NCBI GenBank assembly: GCA_903837355.1
Contig: CAILUI010000029.1
Coordinates: 1-48,725, forward strand
Origin: an uncultured Victivallales bacterium
GTDB lineage: Bacteria > Verrucomicrobiota > Lentisphaeria > Oligosphaerales > JAFGRS01
Length of the DNA: 48,725 bases
Reading direction: 5' to 3'
Part shown: piece after piece, positions 15,627 through 23,809 of the stretch
Layout: each line of letters begins with the position of its first letter
Numbering within the stretch: position 1 is the first letter of the stretch
Position numbers and translations under genes: made by a program
The notes under the pieces: model-generated
What the model was told of the DNA's origin: nothing
What the model saw: only the letters and a program-made list of their open reading frames with translations
Databases searched by the model: none

Positions 15627-17264
15627 CTAGCGGATGGTTGGCTGGACGCTCACCTGCACGCGGTTCGGGTCCTCCGGCGCCGTGAAGATGACCTCGGTGT
15701 CTCCGAACACGTAGCGCAGTTGGTCCGCCTGCCCGAGGTACGGGGCCAGCAGGGCGCGCACGGCCGGCAGGGTGACATCGTCGGTCACGATCCAACGCCC
15801 GCTGCCGCTGGGGTAGACCGTGTAGCCCGCGGGACCCACCGCCGACATCTCACTGGGGGCCAGGCGGCTGGTAGCAACCACGGTCAGCCCCCGCGCCGCC
15901 AGCCCCTGCAGGGTCGCCAGGCACGGGGGTTCGACACGCTTGCCCACCAGGAAGACCAGCCGGGCGCTGCGGTAGAGCATCGGGTCGGCGGCGGTGTGGT
16001 CATAGACGGCGACGTTATTGGCGGGGAACAGGACGCGGTACGGGATGCCCAACGGCGTGTTGTAATTCAGCGCCGTGACCGGGATCGTGCCGTGCGTGAT
16101 GACGTGCCAGACCTTCAGCCAGTAGCGGGTGACGTCATCGGGCACCAGATTGCTGGCGCCATAGAGGTTGCGGCGGATCCAGGGGCCGGGGTTCTCCTGC
16201 CCCCAGTCGGAGTCCGGGAAGCGGACGATGATCACCTCGGGGGCGAAGTCCGCAAAGCGGAGGGTGCGCGGGTGCCGGGGCAGGTACTCGCGGATGAACT
16301 CGCGGGCCACCACACCATAGGCGGAAAGCTCGGCGCGGCCATCCTGGTCACGGAACAGGCTGCCCTGGTAGCCGAAGTTCTCGATGTACGTACGCTCAGC
16401 CCCGGTCCAGTAGGAGATCAGCAGCGCCGACCGCAGTTCCTCGGGCGCATGCCCGGGGTAGCCGGGGACGCCCCACAGATCCACCGACGTCCAATGCTGT
16501 ACGCCGTACTGCTTGGCGGCACCCATCGCCATCGCCAGGGTCACCGGGGTGATCGTCTCCTTGAGCAGTTTCGGCATCTGCACCAGGCCGGCCCGCGCAA
16601 ACAGGTGCTGCAGGTCCGGGAGAACGCTCTCGGTGCCGACGATGGGGACCTGCCCGGACTGGCGCCCACGCTCGGCGAAACCGGGGAAGACCCGCGCCAT
16701 CAGCGTCTGCAGATTCTCCAGATTGCCCGCGTAGGCCCCCTCCAGGGTGTCGCCCTCGGCGTCGTAGAAGTGCGGCGCGAAAGCCCCGCCTGCGGTCACC
16801 GAGTTGCCGTTGCAGATCCAGTGCTCGCACTCGTCGAAGCAGAACCCCAGGAAGCGCGGGCTCGCCAGGCAACGCTCCACATACTCGCGCGGCGGCTGGA
16901 AGAACCCGCCCGGCTTGCGGTAGACTGCCGGGTCGCCGGGCTCTTTGGCCGCCGTGGAGTTCTCCTGGTTGATGAAGAAACGGTGCCCGCGGGCCGCGGC
17001 CCAGCGCTCCAGACGGTCGATCTGCTCCACCGTCGGCGGCCCCCAGAGGTGGTGCATCAGGAAGTCGAAGCCGATCTGCTCGAAGGCGTCCTGCGCCGCA
17101 GGATCCTCGCTGATGTGCAGCTTGGCGCCGGCCTCGTCCACGCCCACCGGCATGGGATTGGCCACGGCCTCCGCACCCTCGAGGCGCGCTGCCGCCAGCG
17201 TCCCCAACGTCACCATCGCCAAGGTTGTCCAACGCACGGTTATCCGGCCTCCTCTGCGGTTCAT
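15627..17264 (-). CDS. Secreted glycoside-hydrolase-like protein, family not assigned
   Basis: A 545-residue protein. The start at 17264 is preceded by GGCTGAAAGGGCTCGG. A twin-Arg-containing N-terminus (MNRRGGRITVRW) leads into a signal peptide cut near EGAEA. The body looks like a TIM barrel: RFFINQENS, FLGFCFDECEHW (a possible acidic catalytic pair), a SVDLWGVPGY segment and AERTYIENFGYQGS resemble beta-strand ends of retaining glycosidases. Residues about 420-545 (LVFLVGKRVEPPCLATLQGLA and a VTVVATSR-like strand) resemble the trimerisation/amidotransferase-like domain that often follows such barrels. No catalogued family was recognised. It is last in a run of secreted genes on this strand. 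Confidence 0.65.
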   Translation of the reverse strand: MNRRGGRITVRWTTLAMVTLGTLAAARLEGAEAVANPMPVGVDEAGAKLHISEDPAAQDAFEQIGFDFLMHHLWGPPTVEQIDRLERWAAARGHRFFINQENSTAAKEPGDPAVYRKPGGFFQPPREYVERCLASPRFLGFCFDECEHWICNGNSVTAGGAFAPHFYDAEGDTLEGAYAGNLENLQTLMARVFPGFAERGRQSGQVPIVGTESVLPDLQHLFARAGLVQMPKLLKETITPVTLAMAMGAAKQYGVQHWTSVDLWGVPGYPGHAPEELRSALLISYWTGAERTYIENFGYQGSLFRDQDGRAELSAYGVVAREFIREYLPRHPRTLRFADFAPEVIIVRFPDSDWGQENPGPWIRRNLYGASNLVPDDVTRYWLKVWHVITHGTIPVTALNYNTPLGIPYRVLFPANNVAVYDHTAADPMLYRSARLVFLVGKRVEPPCLATLQGLAARGLTVVATSRLAPSEMSAVGPAGYTVYPSGSGRWIVTDDVTLPAVRALLAPYLGQADQLRYVFGDTEVIFTAPEDPNRVQVSVQPTIR

Positions 17265-17315
17265 CCGAGCCCTTTCAGCCAACGGGCGGCGCACGGCCCT
17301 TGAGCGCGCCGGTCC

Positions 17316-18527
17316 TCACGGGGGCGGCCAGGGGGCCAGGCAGGCCCCGGCGGGTCGCGGCGCGGTGGGCCGCCAGCGCAATGCGTCGTAGGACGTGTAA
17401 GCGACGTTCAGCCAAGGTGTTTCCAGCCGGCGGTGACCCTCATGGCGCGACGTCAGGGCCGCCTCCAGCACCCCGCTGGTCAGCACCGTGCGCTCCGCCG
17501 GGTAGGCGGGCTGGCCGCTGAGGAACATCTCCTCGATGTTCAGGCTCAGGTAGCTGAAGTGGGCGTAGGCCCCGAGCGGGCCGCCATGGCCCTGCGCGTA
17601 GATCTCGGTGGCCTGCACCTGGCTTCCCACCCGCGCCGCATAGGCCAGGTCGGTCACGTAGCCGTTGAGCATCAGTACCGCGCCGCGGGTCCCGTCGCTA
17701 TACTCCAGCAGGAAGAGGGCCGGATGCTTGCAGTGCTCCTCCATGCTGCCGGCGGGCTTGTTCTCGATGCAGGCACAGGCGGCTTCGGCCAGGTCGCGCG
17801 ACCAGCGCCCCGCACGCGCGGCCTCCCAGACCGCCTCCCCTTCCAGACAGGTCACCGCCCTGACCCCGGTCTCGCCGCCCCGGCGGCGCTCCACCATGCA
17901 CTGCAGCCCCTCCAGCGTGTGGAAGCCATAGATGTCCAACCCGGAGAAGCCGATGGCGACGGCCTCCGTGATGGGGGTTTCCAGTTCGTGCTCAAGCCAG
18001 GGATTGCGCCAGCATAGCGGGATGCTGGAACCGGCCATCAGGGGCGCCCTAACGTCCTTGGCCCGGTCATACATCCATTTGATGTCGTGCCAATTGTAGG
18101 ACAGGTGCTTGTCGTTGAAGATGGGCACGCCGCGGCCGCTGGTGGCCAGTACCCCGCAGATCTGTTCCATGAAGTACTTGCGTGGAAAGAGGTGCTGCTC
18201 CTTCTCGTTCCAGGCGTAATCCCCGTGTTCGCCGATGAGCAGTACGCCGTCTACCGCCAGCCGCTCGCCGCCGAGGGTGAGGGCCTTGACGATGCTGGGG
18301 TAGATCGGCACCCCGTGCTCGGCGGCGATACGACGTCCGATGTCCGCGCTCTCCCACATCGAGGCCCCGGCCACCTCGGGGAACTGGTCGATGTACATGG
18401 AGGCAATCTCGACCCGCGGCGGCTGCAGGCCCGCGTCGGTGGGGAAGCCCTTGAGGAACTTGGTGACCATCACGTCGGCATGGGACAGGGCCCGGTACTC
18501 GGTGACGATGGCGGCGATCTTCTTCAT
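17316..18527 (-). CDS. Conserved protein of unknown function (MKKIAAIVTEYR type)
   Basis: A 403-residue protein. The start at 18527 has a strong GGAGGATCTCAGG site. The N-terminus KKIAAIVTEYRALSHADVMVTKFLKGF is a beta-strand/helix unit, followed by SMYIDQFP, YPSIVKALTLGG and LLIGEHGDYAWNE. The pattern (strand, helix, Gly-rich turn) suggests a Rossmann-like fold. No signal peptide is seen, so it is probably cytoplasmic. Conserved polar motifs include GEHGDY and FNDKHLSYNWHDI. From memory, similar proteins recur as hypotheticals in planctomycete-like genomes beside sugar oxidoreductases, but I cannot assign a reaction. The last roughly 20 residues are Pro-rich and not typical. Confidence 0.7.
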   Translation of the reverse strand: MKKIAAIVTEYRALSHADVMVTKFLKGFPTDAGLQPPRVEIASMYIDQFPEVAGASMWESADIGRRIAAEHGVPIYPSIVKALTLGGERLAVDGVLLIGEHGDYAWNEKEQHLFPRKYFMEQICGVLATSGRGVPIFNDKHLSYNWHDIKWMYDRAKDVRAPLMAGSSIPLCWRNPWLEHELETPITEAVAIGFSGLDIYGFHTLEGLQCMVERRRGGETGVRAVTCLEGEAVWEAARAGRWSRDLAEAACACIENKPAGSMEEHCKHPALFLLEYSDGTRGAVLMLNGYVTDLAYAARVGSQVQATEIYAQGHGGPLGAYAHFSYLSLNIEEMFLSGQPAYPAERTVLTSGVLEAALTSRHEGHRRLETPWLNVAYTSYDALRWRPTAPRPAGACLAPWPPP

Positions 18528-18631
18528 CCTGAGATCCTCCGTGGCAAGCGCCCGGCCTCTGACCTGGCACCGGGGGCCCCCAATGCTAGTAGCTCTCCTG
18601 TTCTGCTTGGCGGCGCGGGGCGATTCCCGGT

Positions 18632-18648
18632 CGCACGCTGAGCGTGCG
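18632..18648. repeat. Perfect hairpin in an intergenic repeat-like segment
   Basis: CGCACGC-TGA-GCGTGCG forms a perfect 7-bp stem with a 3-base loop, in the 237-base gap between 18527 and 18765. About 20 bases on, the segment CGTTCGACAGGCTCACGG appears, which on the other strand reads as the GAGCCTGTCGAACG motif often seen in intergenic repeats of diverse bacteria (from memory). No T-run follows the hairpin, so it is not a standard terminator. Confidence 0.5.
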
Positions 18649-18764
18649 GCCGGGGTCGGGTACTGGCCGTTCGACAGGCTCACGGTCTGGCGACACCCCC
18701 GGCCTGCTCGTCTGCAACCGCGGGTGCAGTCACAAAGCTAACAGCATGGGGGCCAAGGCATCCT

Positions 18765-21521
18765 TCAGGGCTGGGGTGGACTGTCCGTACAGTACGCCTC
18801 GATCTCGGAAACCGATACCCAGCCCGTCGGCCGATGCGTACGGGTGACTTCGAGCCGGACGTACCGCGCCTGGGTTTTCGCGAAATCGTAGGTCAGCGGA
18901 ATGTTGGAGACGGCCCCCGGCTCGGCGGCCACTTCGGCCCAGTTCGTGCCGTCGACCGAGACCCGAACGCTGAACGCGCCCACGTTGCCACGGTTGGGCG
19001 CGCCGATCACCACCCGGTTCAGGGCCTGCTCTGCCCCCAGGTCTACCGTCAGCGTCGGGGCGTGCCCTTCGATCCCGTCCGAGGCCCAGGTATCGTGACG
19101 GCCGTCGCTCGCCTTCGCGGCGACGTTACCCCACTTGTCAGGGGCGTCCATGGTCACCGGACAACCCTGGGCCAGGTTCTTCCCGGCATTCGCGGCATCG
19201 CGCCGTCGGAGATTCGTGGCGGCGTTGTTATAGGCGTACTTGCTCAGCGTGAAGAGCGTCGTCGGAGTGTGCTCGGCGCTCTCGAACGGGACGTCCTCGA
19301 TCCTGGAGTAGGTTCCCGCGACGGCGGTGACCGTCGACAGCGTCCAGACACCGGCAGCGGTGGCGCGCAGGACGCAGAGTTCGTCGGCGTAGTCGAAGTT
19401 GATACAGCCGGCACTGAGCAGCACGGCGCGCGGATCGGCAACCGGTCCCAGGTCGAGGGCCGCCGGGGGCTGGTCCGCGGCCCTGACCTCGAGGTGGAGG
19501 CTGCCCGCCTTCGCCGTGAGCACCGCGAGGCCGCCCAAGCGGCGGGTCATGTCGCCAAAGACGGAATTGTCGAAGCGCAGCCCGGCGAAGGCAACGAACT
19601 CCGCCGCCGGGACCGCACCCAGCAGGCTGCCGAAGCGCTCCTGGGTGAGCTCCGGCGGCAACGGCGCCACGGTGACATCGAACGGCCGCCGGCCACCCGG
19701 TCCGAGTTGGTAGACGGTGAAGTGAAGGTTGGCCGACGTCTCTGCGGCGCGGGCAACGACGATCTCATCCGGATCGCCGTCGAGCGTGGCGACGGTGGCG
19801 CTGACCAGGTTGGCCGTGGTGACGCCAACCAGCCGGCCATCGGCGTTGTCGGCGACGAGGTCCGTCAAGGTCGCCATCAGGCCGCTGTTCTGGTTGTCGA
19901 ACTCGGCAATGCGCCGGCCACCGTCCTCCTTGACGACGAGCAGATCATCGTTGGCCTCGCCGGTGAGTCGCAAGCGCACGGCCGTCAGAATCTTGCCAGC
20001 GAAGATCCGCTCGGCGAAGCGGTCCTGGTTCTGCTCCTGCCAGAGCCGGCCGTTGTTGTAGAGGTCGAAGTGCCGTCGGTAGCCATCGGCATGGAGCACC
20101 GTCAAGGTGGTCTGGAAGTACTTCTTCGGGGGATCAGTCTCAAGGTTGCTCTCCCACTGGGCCGCGTCGGTGCCGTAGTAAGCGGCCGGAGTCGGAGCGG
20201 GATTGTCGGGGCTAGCGGGATCAAGGAGGACGCGAATGAGCCGCCGCAGCGCCAGCCGAGCGCTGTAGTCTGGCGCCTGCTCGTAACTGCCCGTGTAGCT
20301 GGCCTTGCCGACGCTCGTCGGCTCACGCTTGGCCTCCTCGGCCAGGTATACCGGGTAGTCGCAGTTGAAGAAGTACCAGGCGGGTTCGTACTGGATCACG
20401 GACGCCCCCTCGCGCAGACCCTTGAGGGTGAACGACGCCATCAACTCGACCGGCATCCGATCCTCGCCGAAGCGGAAGAACTTGGGCCCGCCCCAGGAGG
20501 TGTTCAGGTTGCCGGACTGCTGCGTATTCCAGAACCAGGACTGGACCGACATCCCCCAGGTGCGACCGAGGGTACGCACGCGGTCGTCCGCCGGCCCGAA
20601 CGCCAGCGGCAGGCTGAAGTTGTTGTTGGCCCGGCTGTAGGTCACCCGCTCCTCGAGCATGGCCGTCGCATAGCCGAACAGCGCCTCCCACCAGGCGCCA
20701 GCGTCGGGCTTGTAGTCCGGGGCATTCCAGGGCCAGGTGTGGTCCGACCAGACCAACCTGAGGCCGCTGGTGGCACAGGTGTCGACCAGCGCCCGAATGA
20801 CATCATCCCGCACCGCAAAGGAATGCGCTACCCACCAGGCATCGCCGGTCACGTGCACCTGGTCGGTGCCGACCAGTTCGTGGAAGCGGATACCCTCCAG
20901 GACCGCCGGGTAGGCCTGCCTGAGCGCGGCGAGGGTGTCGACATCCATGGGCAGTCCGTCGACCCCAGAACTGTCAGCGGCGTGCAGCGGTGCCGGCGGC
21001 AACGCCGCCAGCTCGCCGTTCTGGTTGGTCCGGATGCCGGAGGAGTACATCTCCAGGTAGACGCTGATGCCGCCCTTGGCCTGGAAGAACGCGAGCGCAT
21101 GCAGCAGGTTGCTGGAGACGCGATCCAAGGGCTCTCCGGGCTGCCGGCCGTAGCCCTGGGCTCGGTAATGATGCTGCGGGTAGATCAGGACGGCGACCCG
21201 ATAGGCCTGGGTGAGTGGTCGCAGGGCGTCGTAGACGTTTTCCAGCGCCCGATCATAGGCCCGACGGTCGTCCTGGTAGATCGTCGTGATCTCCTGGCCG
21301 CCAATACCCTCGTCCAACTCAAAAAGCAGCAGGACGTCGCGGCGCGGCGACGCGCGCGGCACGGGCGGGACCTCGTTGGAGGTGACGCCGATCTCGATGG
21401 CCCGGTGGCCCTGCCTGGATGCCGGTGACTGCACGCTGCCGCCGGGCGGCGTAGTACGGTGCTGCGCACACCCCGTCACCAAGGCGACGATGCTGACTGC
21501 AACGAACCGAAGAGACCCCAT
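18765..21521 (-). CDS. Large lipoprotein with barrel-like N-domain and F5/8C (CBM32-like) C-domain
   Basis: A 918-residue protein. ATG 21521 is preferred to a GTG two codons earlier because the GGGAGG site sits at correct distance from the ATG. The leader ends VALVTGCAQ, a lipobox, so the protein should be a lipoprotein. Residues about 55-500 look like a TIM barrel: RRDVLLLFELDEG, YRVAVLIYPQHHY, GISVYLEMYSSG, GIRFHELVGTDQ, LRLVWSDHTWPWN and VIQYEPAWYF are strand-end motifs. Residues about 500-780 are beta-rich (propeller-like). Residues about 780-918 are a discoidin/F5-8C fold, with LDGR-like ASDGRHDTWASDG and YVRLEVTRTH. This suggests a surface glycan-active enzyme; family not assigned. Confidence 0.7.
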   Translation of the reverse strand: MGSLRFVAVSIVALVTGCAQHRTTPPGGSVQSPASRQGHRAIEIGVTSNEVPPVPRASPRRDVLLLFELDEGIGGQEITTIYQDDRRAYDRALENVYDALRPLTQAYRVAVLIYPQHHYRAQGYGRQPGEPLDRVSSNLLHALAFFQAKGGISVYLEMYSSGIRTNQNGELAALPPAPLHAADSSGVDGLPMDVDTLAALRQAYPAVLEGIRFHELVGTDQVHVTGDAWWVAHSFAVRDDVIRALVDTCATSGLRLVWSDHTWPWNAPDYKPDAGAWWEALFGYATAMLEERVTYSRANNNFSLPLAFGPADDRVRTLGRTWGMSVQSWFWNTQQSGNLNTSWGGPKFFRFGEDRMPVELMASFTLKGLREGASVIQYEPAWYFFNCDYPVYLAEEAKREPTSVGKASYTGSYEQAPDYSARLALRRLIRVLLDPASPDNPAPTPAAYYGTDAAQWESNLETDPPKKYFQTTLTVLHADGYRRHFDLYNNGRLWQEQNQDRFAERIFAGKILTAVRLRLTGEANDDLLVVKEDGGRRIAEFDNQNSGLMATLTDLVADNADGRLVGVTTANLVSATVATLDGDPDEIVVARAAETSANLHFTVYQLGPGGRRPFDVTVAPLPPELTQERFGSLLGAVPAAEFVAFAGLRFDNSVFGDMTRRLGGLAVLTAKAGSLHLEVRAADQPPAALDLGPVADPRAVLLSAGCINFDYADELCVLRATAAGVWTLSTVTAVAGTYSRIEDVPFESAEHTPTTLFTLSKYAYNNAATNLRRRDAANAGKNLAQGCPVTMDAPDKWGNVAAKASDGRHDTWASDGIEGHAPTLTVDLGAEQALNRVVIGAPNRGNVGAFSVRVSVDGTNWAEVAAEPGAVSNIPLTYDFAKTQARYVRLEVTRTHRPTGWVSVSEIEAYCTDSPPQP

Positions 21522-21556
21522 CTTCACCCACCTCCCATCGTCTCAGCGCCTGCACT

Positions 21557-22840
21557 TCAGGAGCCGCATTCGCACGGCTGCCCAAGAGCGGCCAGGAACT
21601 CCCCCACCCCTTGGCAGCGGTCCGCGGGGGACTTCGCGATCATCCGCATCACGACCCGCTGCAGCGCGTCGGGCACACCCGCCGTCAAACTGCCGAGAGG
21701 CGGCGGCGTGGTGTGGTTCACGGCGTAGATAATCTGCTGCAGGTCGCCACCATGGAAAGGGCTGGTGCCGGCCAGTAGTTCGTAGCTCAGGACCCCCAGC
21801 GAGAAGATGTCCGACAGGCAGTCTGGCTCGGCTCCGGAGAAGGTCTCGGGGGCCATGTACGCGGGCGAGCCAACCACGCTGCCCGGCAGGGTCATCGAAG
21901 AGCGTCCCGCGACGAATCGGGCAAGCCCGAAATCCGAGAGTTTAACCGTCAGGTCTGGAGTCACCAGGACGTTGCTTGGCTTGATGTCCCGGTGGATGAT
22001 CGCGCGCTCGTGAACGAACTGCACGGCGCGCCCAACCTGCCCCAGGATGTCCAACTTCTGGGCCTGGGTCAGCGAGCCCTCCGCCGCCAGTTCGTGCAGG
22101 GTCTTGCCATCGACGTACTCCATGAGGATAAAGGGTTGGGCGGCAGGCGTACTGCCCCAATCATGAACGCGCACGATACCCGGGTGGTCGATGGCGCTGA
22201 GGATGGTCGCCTCCCGGCAGAAACGCCGGTGCGCCGTACCGCTGTCCATGAGGGTCGCGTCCGCCCTCAGGATCTTCATGGCGAACGGCTGCCCATCCTT
22301 CTCCACCAGCAACACGATACCCATGGTCCCCGAACCGAGACAGCGGATGGTCCGCATACCGTTGGGCAGGGGCGGCGTCAGGGGAGCGGTATCATCAACC
22401 CGGCGACGGTTGCGCGAGGACGCCATGGCGCTAGCGATCTTGGCCAACAAGGCCGCACCCCGCGCCGGCTTCTCCAGGTAGTCAAAGGCTCCCGCCTTCA
22501 TGCACTGAACGGCGGCGGCAAGATGCGGATCACCCGTCATCAGCACGACCTCGGTGTGGGGCCAGCGCATACGGCATTCGCGGAGGAGTTCGGGTCCGGT
22601 CATCCCGGGCATGTTGATGTCACTGAGGATGACATCGTACTCCTGGGCCATGATCCGGTCGCGGGCCGCATCGCCGCTCTGCACCGCCTCCACGGCGTAG
22701 CCGCCCTTGGCCAGGATGCGCGTCAGCGAACGGCACAGGCTGGCGTCATCCTCGGCCAGCAGAATCCGCCCCGGCCCGCCCGCGGCGGCCTCGCCCTGCT
22801 CTACGTTGCCGGCTCCCTGGCCCATGAGTCCCTCAGCCAT
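21557..22840 (-). CDS. Response-regulator receiver fused to a Hanks-type Ser/Thr protein kinase
   Basis: A 427-residue protein. REC domain at about residues 24-135: acidic pair Asp31/Asp32, phosphoacceptor Asp74 in LSDINMPG, Thr102 and Lys124 in YLEKP. Hanks kinase domain at about residues 160-425: Gly-loop LGSGTMGIV, Lys188 in AMKIL, Glu209, catalytic IHRDIKPSN (Asp284, Asn289), SDFG (Asp302) and YMAPETF. All catalytic residues are present, so both domains should be active. No TM or DNA-binding part is seen. By design a histidine kinase could control Ser/Thr phosphorylation; no partner histidine kinase is in the window. The start is uncertain: ATG 22825, behind GAGGGACTC, would remove five residues. 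Confidence 0.93.
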   Translation of the reverse strand: MAEGLMGQGAGNVEQGEAAAGGPGRILLAEDDASLCRSLTRILAKGGYAVEAVQSGDAARDRIMAQEYDVILSDINMPGMTGPELLRECRMRWPHTEVVLMTGDPHLAAAVQCMKAGAFDYLEKPARGAALLAKIASAMASSRNRRRVDDTAPLTPPLPNGMRTIRCLGSGTMGIVLLVEKDGQPFAMKILRADATLMDSGTAHRRFCREATILSAIDHPGIVRVHDWGSTPAAQPFILMEYVDGKTLHELAAEGSLTQAQKLDILGQVGRAVQFVHERAIIHRDIKPSNVLVTPDLTVKLSDFGLARFVAGRSSMTLPGSVVGSPAYMAPETFSGAEPDCLSDIFSLGVLSYELLAGTSPFHGGDLQQIIYAVNHTTPPPLGSLTAGVPDALQRVVMRMIAKSPADRCQGVGEFLAALGQPCECGS

Positions 22841-22978
22841 GCGGGTGAACCGCGTCCAGTACCCCAGCGAACGGGCCGGTGGTAACAGACTAATCTAGCC
22901 CCCCGCACGGCGATGGCGACCGTGCCCCAGCAACAACCTCTGCCGGCCGCACGCCAGCCCAGGCGTTGCCACGCAGCC

Positions 22979-23719
22979 CTAGCGGACTTCGGCCTGAGCC
23001 GACGGATCGAAGGGGTTCGTGCGCACGGCCAGCGAGAAGAGATACGGGTAGTCCCGCTTCAGGTTCCGCATGTACGCCAGCCACTCGGCGACAATGCACT
23101 TGTAGGCGCGATCAAGATCACCGCGCAAGTGCTGCACGTCAGTGTCCGGGAGTGCCTGCAGGTCGCGGCGATGGGCCAGTTCATCGGTGAGATGGAAAAC
23201 GGCCCACAGGCTGTCGGTGAACGTGTCATGCTCCAGCAGGTTGGGGTTCTCGAGCAGACGCAGGAGGAAATCGCGGCGCGCCTGCAGGAAAGCGCCCAGT
23301 CCAGCCAGGTCTTCACGCGAAAACTCGATCTTGGACGTGTGGGCGCGCGCGACCTCGATCGCACCGGCAAAGCGGCGCGCCGACCAGTCGCCGCCGACCC
23401 GCAGGCCAGGGCCGACGGCGCCGGCCTGCGCATCGAACGCATGCAGACGCTTGAGCAGCTCCGTACCGACTTCGGCGTAGAAAGCGCCGATCACCATGTT
23501 CATCTTGTCAAGCATCGTCTGGCGCTCGCGTCGCGTCACCAGCTGGTTGACGATGAGCGTTACCAGTAGTATCTGAACCGGTAGGAAGGCGAGATCCTGT
23601 AGCAGGTAGAAGCGCGTGTCATCCGGGCGCTGGAACAGCGCCACCTGCAGGGCATAGAGCCCCACCGACAGGGCCAGGAGGGCGGCCCCGACCAACACCG
23701 ACCAGGTGATGCGTTTCAT
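22979..23719 (-). CDS. Two-TM membrane protein with cytoplasmic helical domain
   Basis: A 246-residue protein. TM1 at about residues 5-29 (WSVLVGAALLALSVGLYALQV) and TM2 at about 43-62 (LAFLPVQILLVTLIVNQLV), then a basic TRRERQ stop-transfer. The remaining roughly 180 residues are almost entirely helical and polar (LLKRLHAFDAQAG, EDLAGLGAFLQARRDFLLRLL, LTDELAHRRDLQALPDTDV). No enzyme motif is visible. It lies 138 bases upstream of the REC-kinase start on the same strand, so a sensor or scaffold role is possible but only by position. Function unknown. Confidence 0.7.
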   Translation of the reverse strand: MKRITWSVLVGAALLALSVGLYALQVALFQRPDDTRFYLLQDLAFLPVQILLVTLIVNQLVTRRERQTMLDKMNMVIGAFYAEVGTELLKRLHAFDAQAGAVGPGLRVGGDWSARRFAGAIEVARAHTSKIEFSREDLAGLGAFLQARRDFLLRLLENPNLLEHDTFTDSLWAVFHLTDELAHRRDLQALPDTDVQHLRGDLDRAYKCIVAEWLAYMRNLKRDYPYLFSLAVRTNPFDPSAQAEVR

Positions 23720-23809
23720 CCGGCCTCTCCGCAGAGTGACAGCGCCGAGGCACCCGGCAACGGGCCCCGCCCCGGCGCCGCCGCGCTCGCCCTCGCCAGG
23801 CGCCGTGCC

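Noticed and set aside
15444..17303. Long plus-strand open frame antisense to a secreted protein
   Set aside because: Low-complexity translation without signal or motifs; explained by codon bias of the minus-strand gene.
18632..18648. Rho-independent terminator
   Set aside because: The hairpin is good but no T-run follows on either strand.
18834..21428. 864-codon plus-strand open frame antisense to the F5/8C lipoprotein
   Set aside because: No recognised domain or leader; the minus strand has a lipobox, ribosome site and a discoidin domain.
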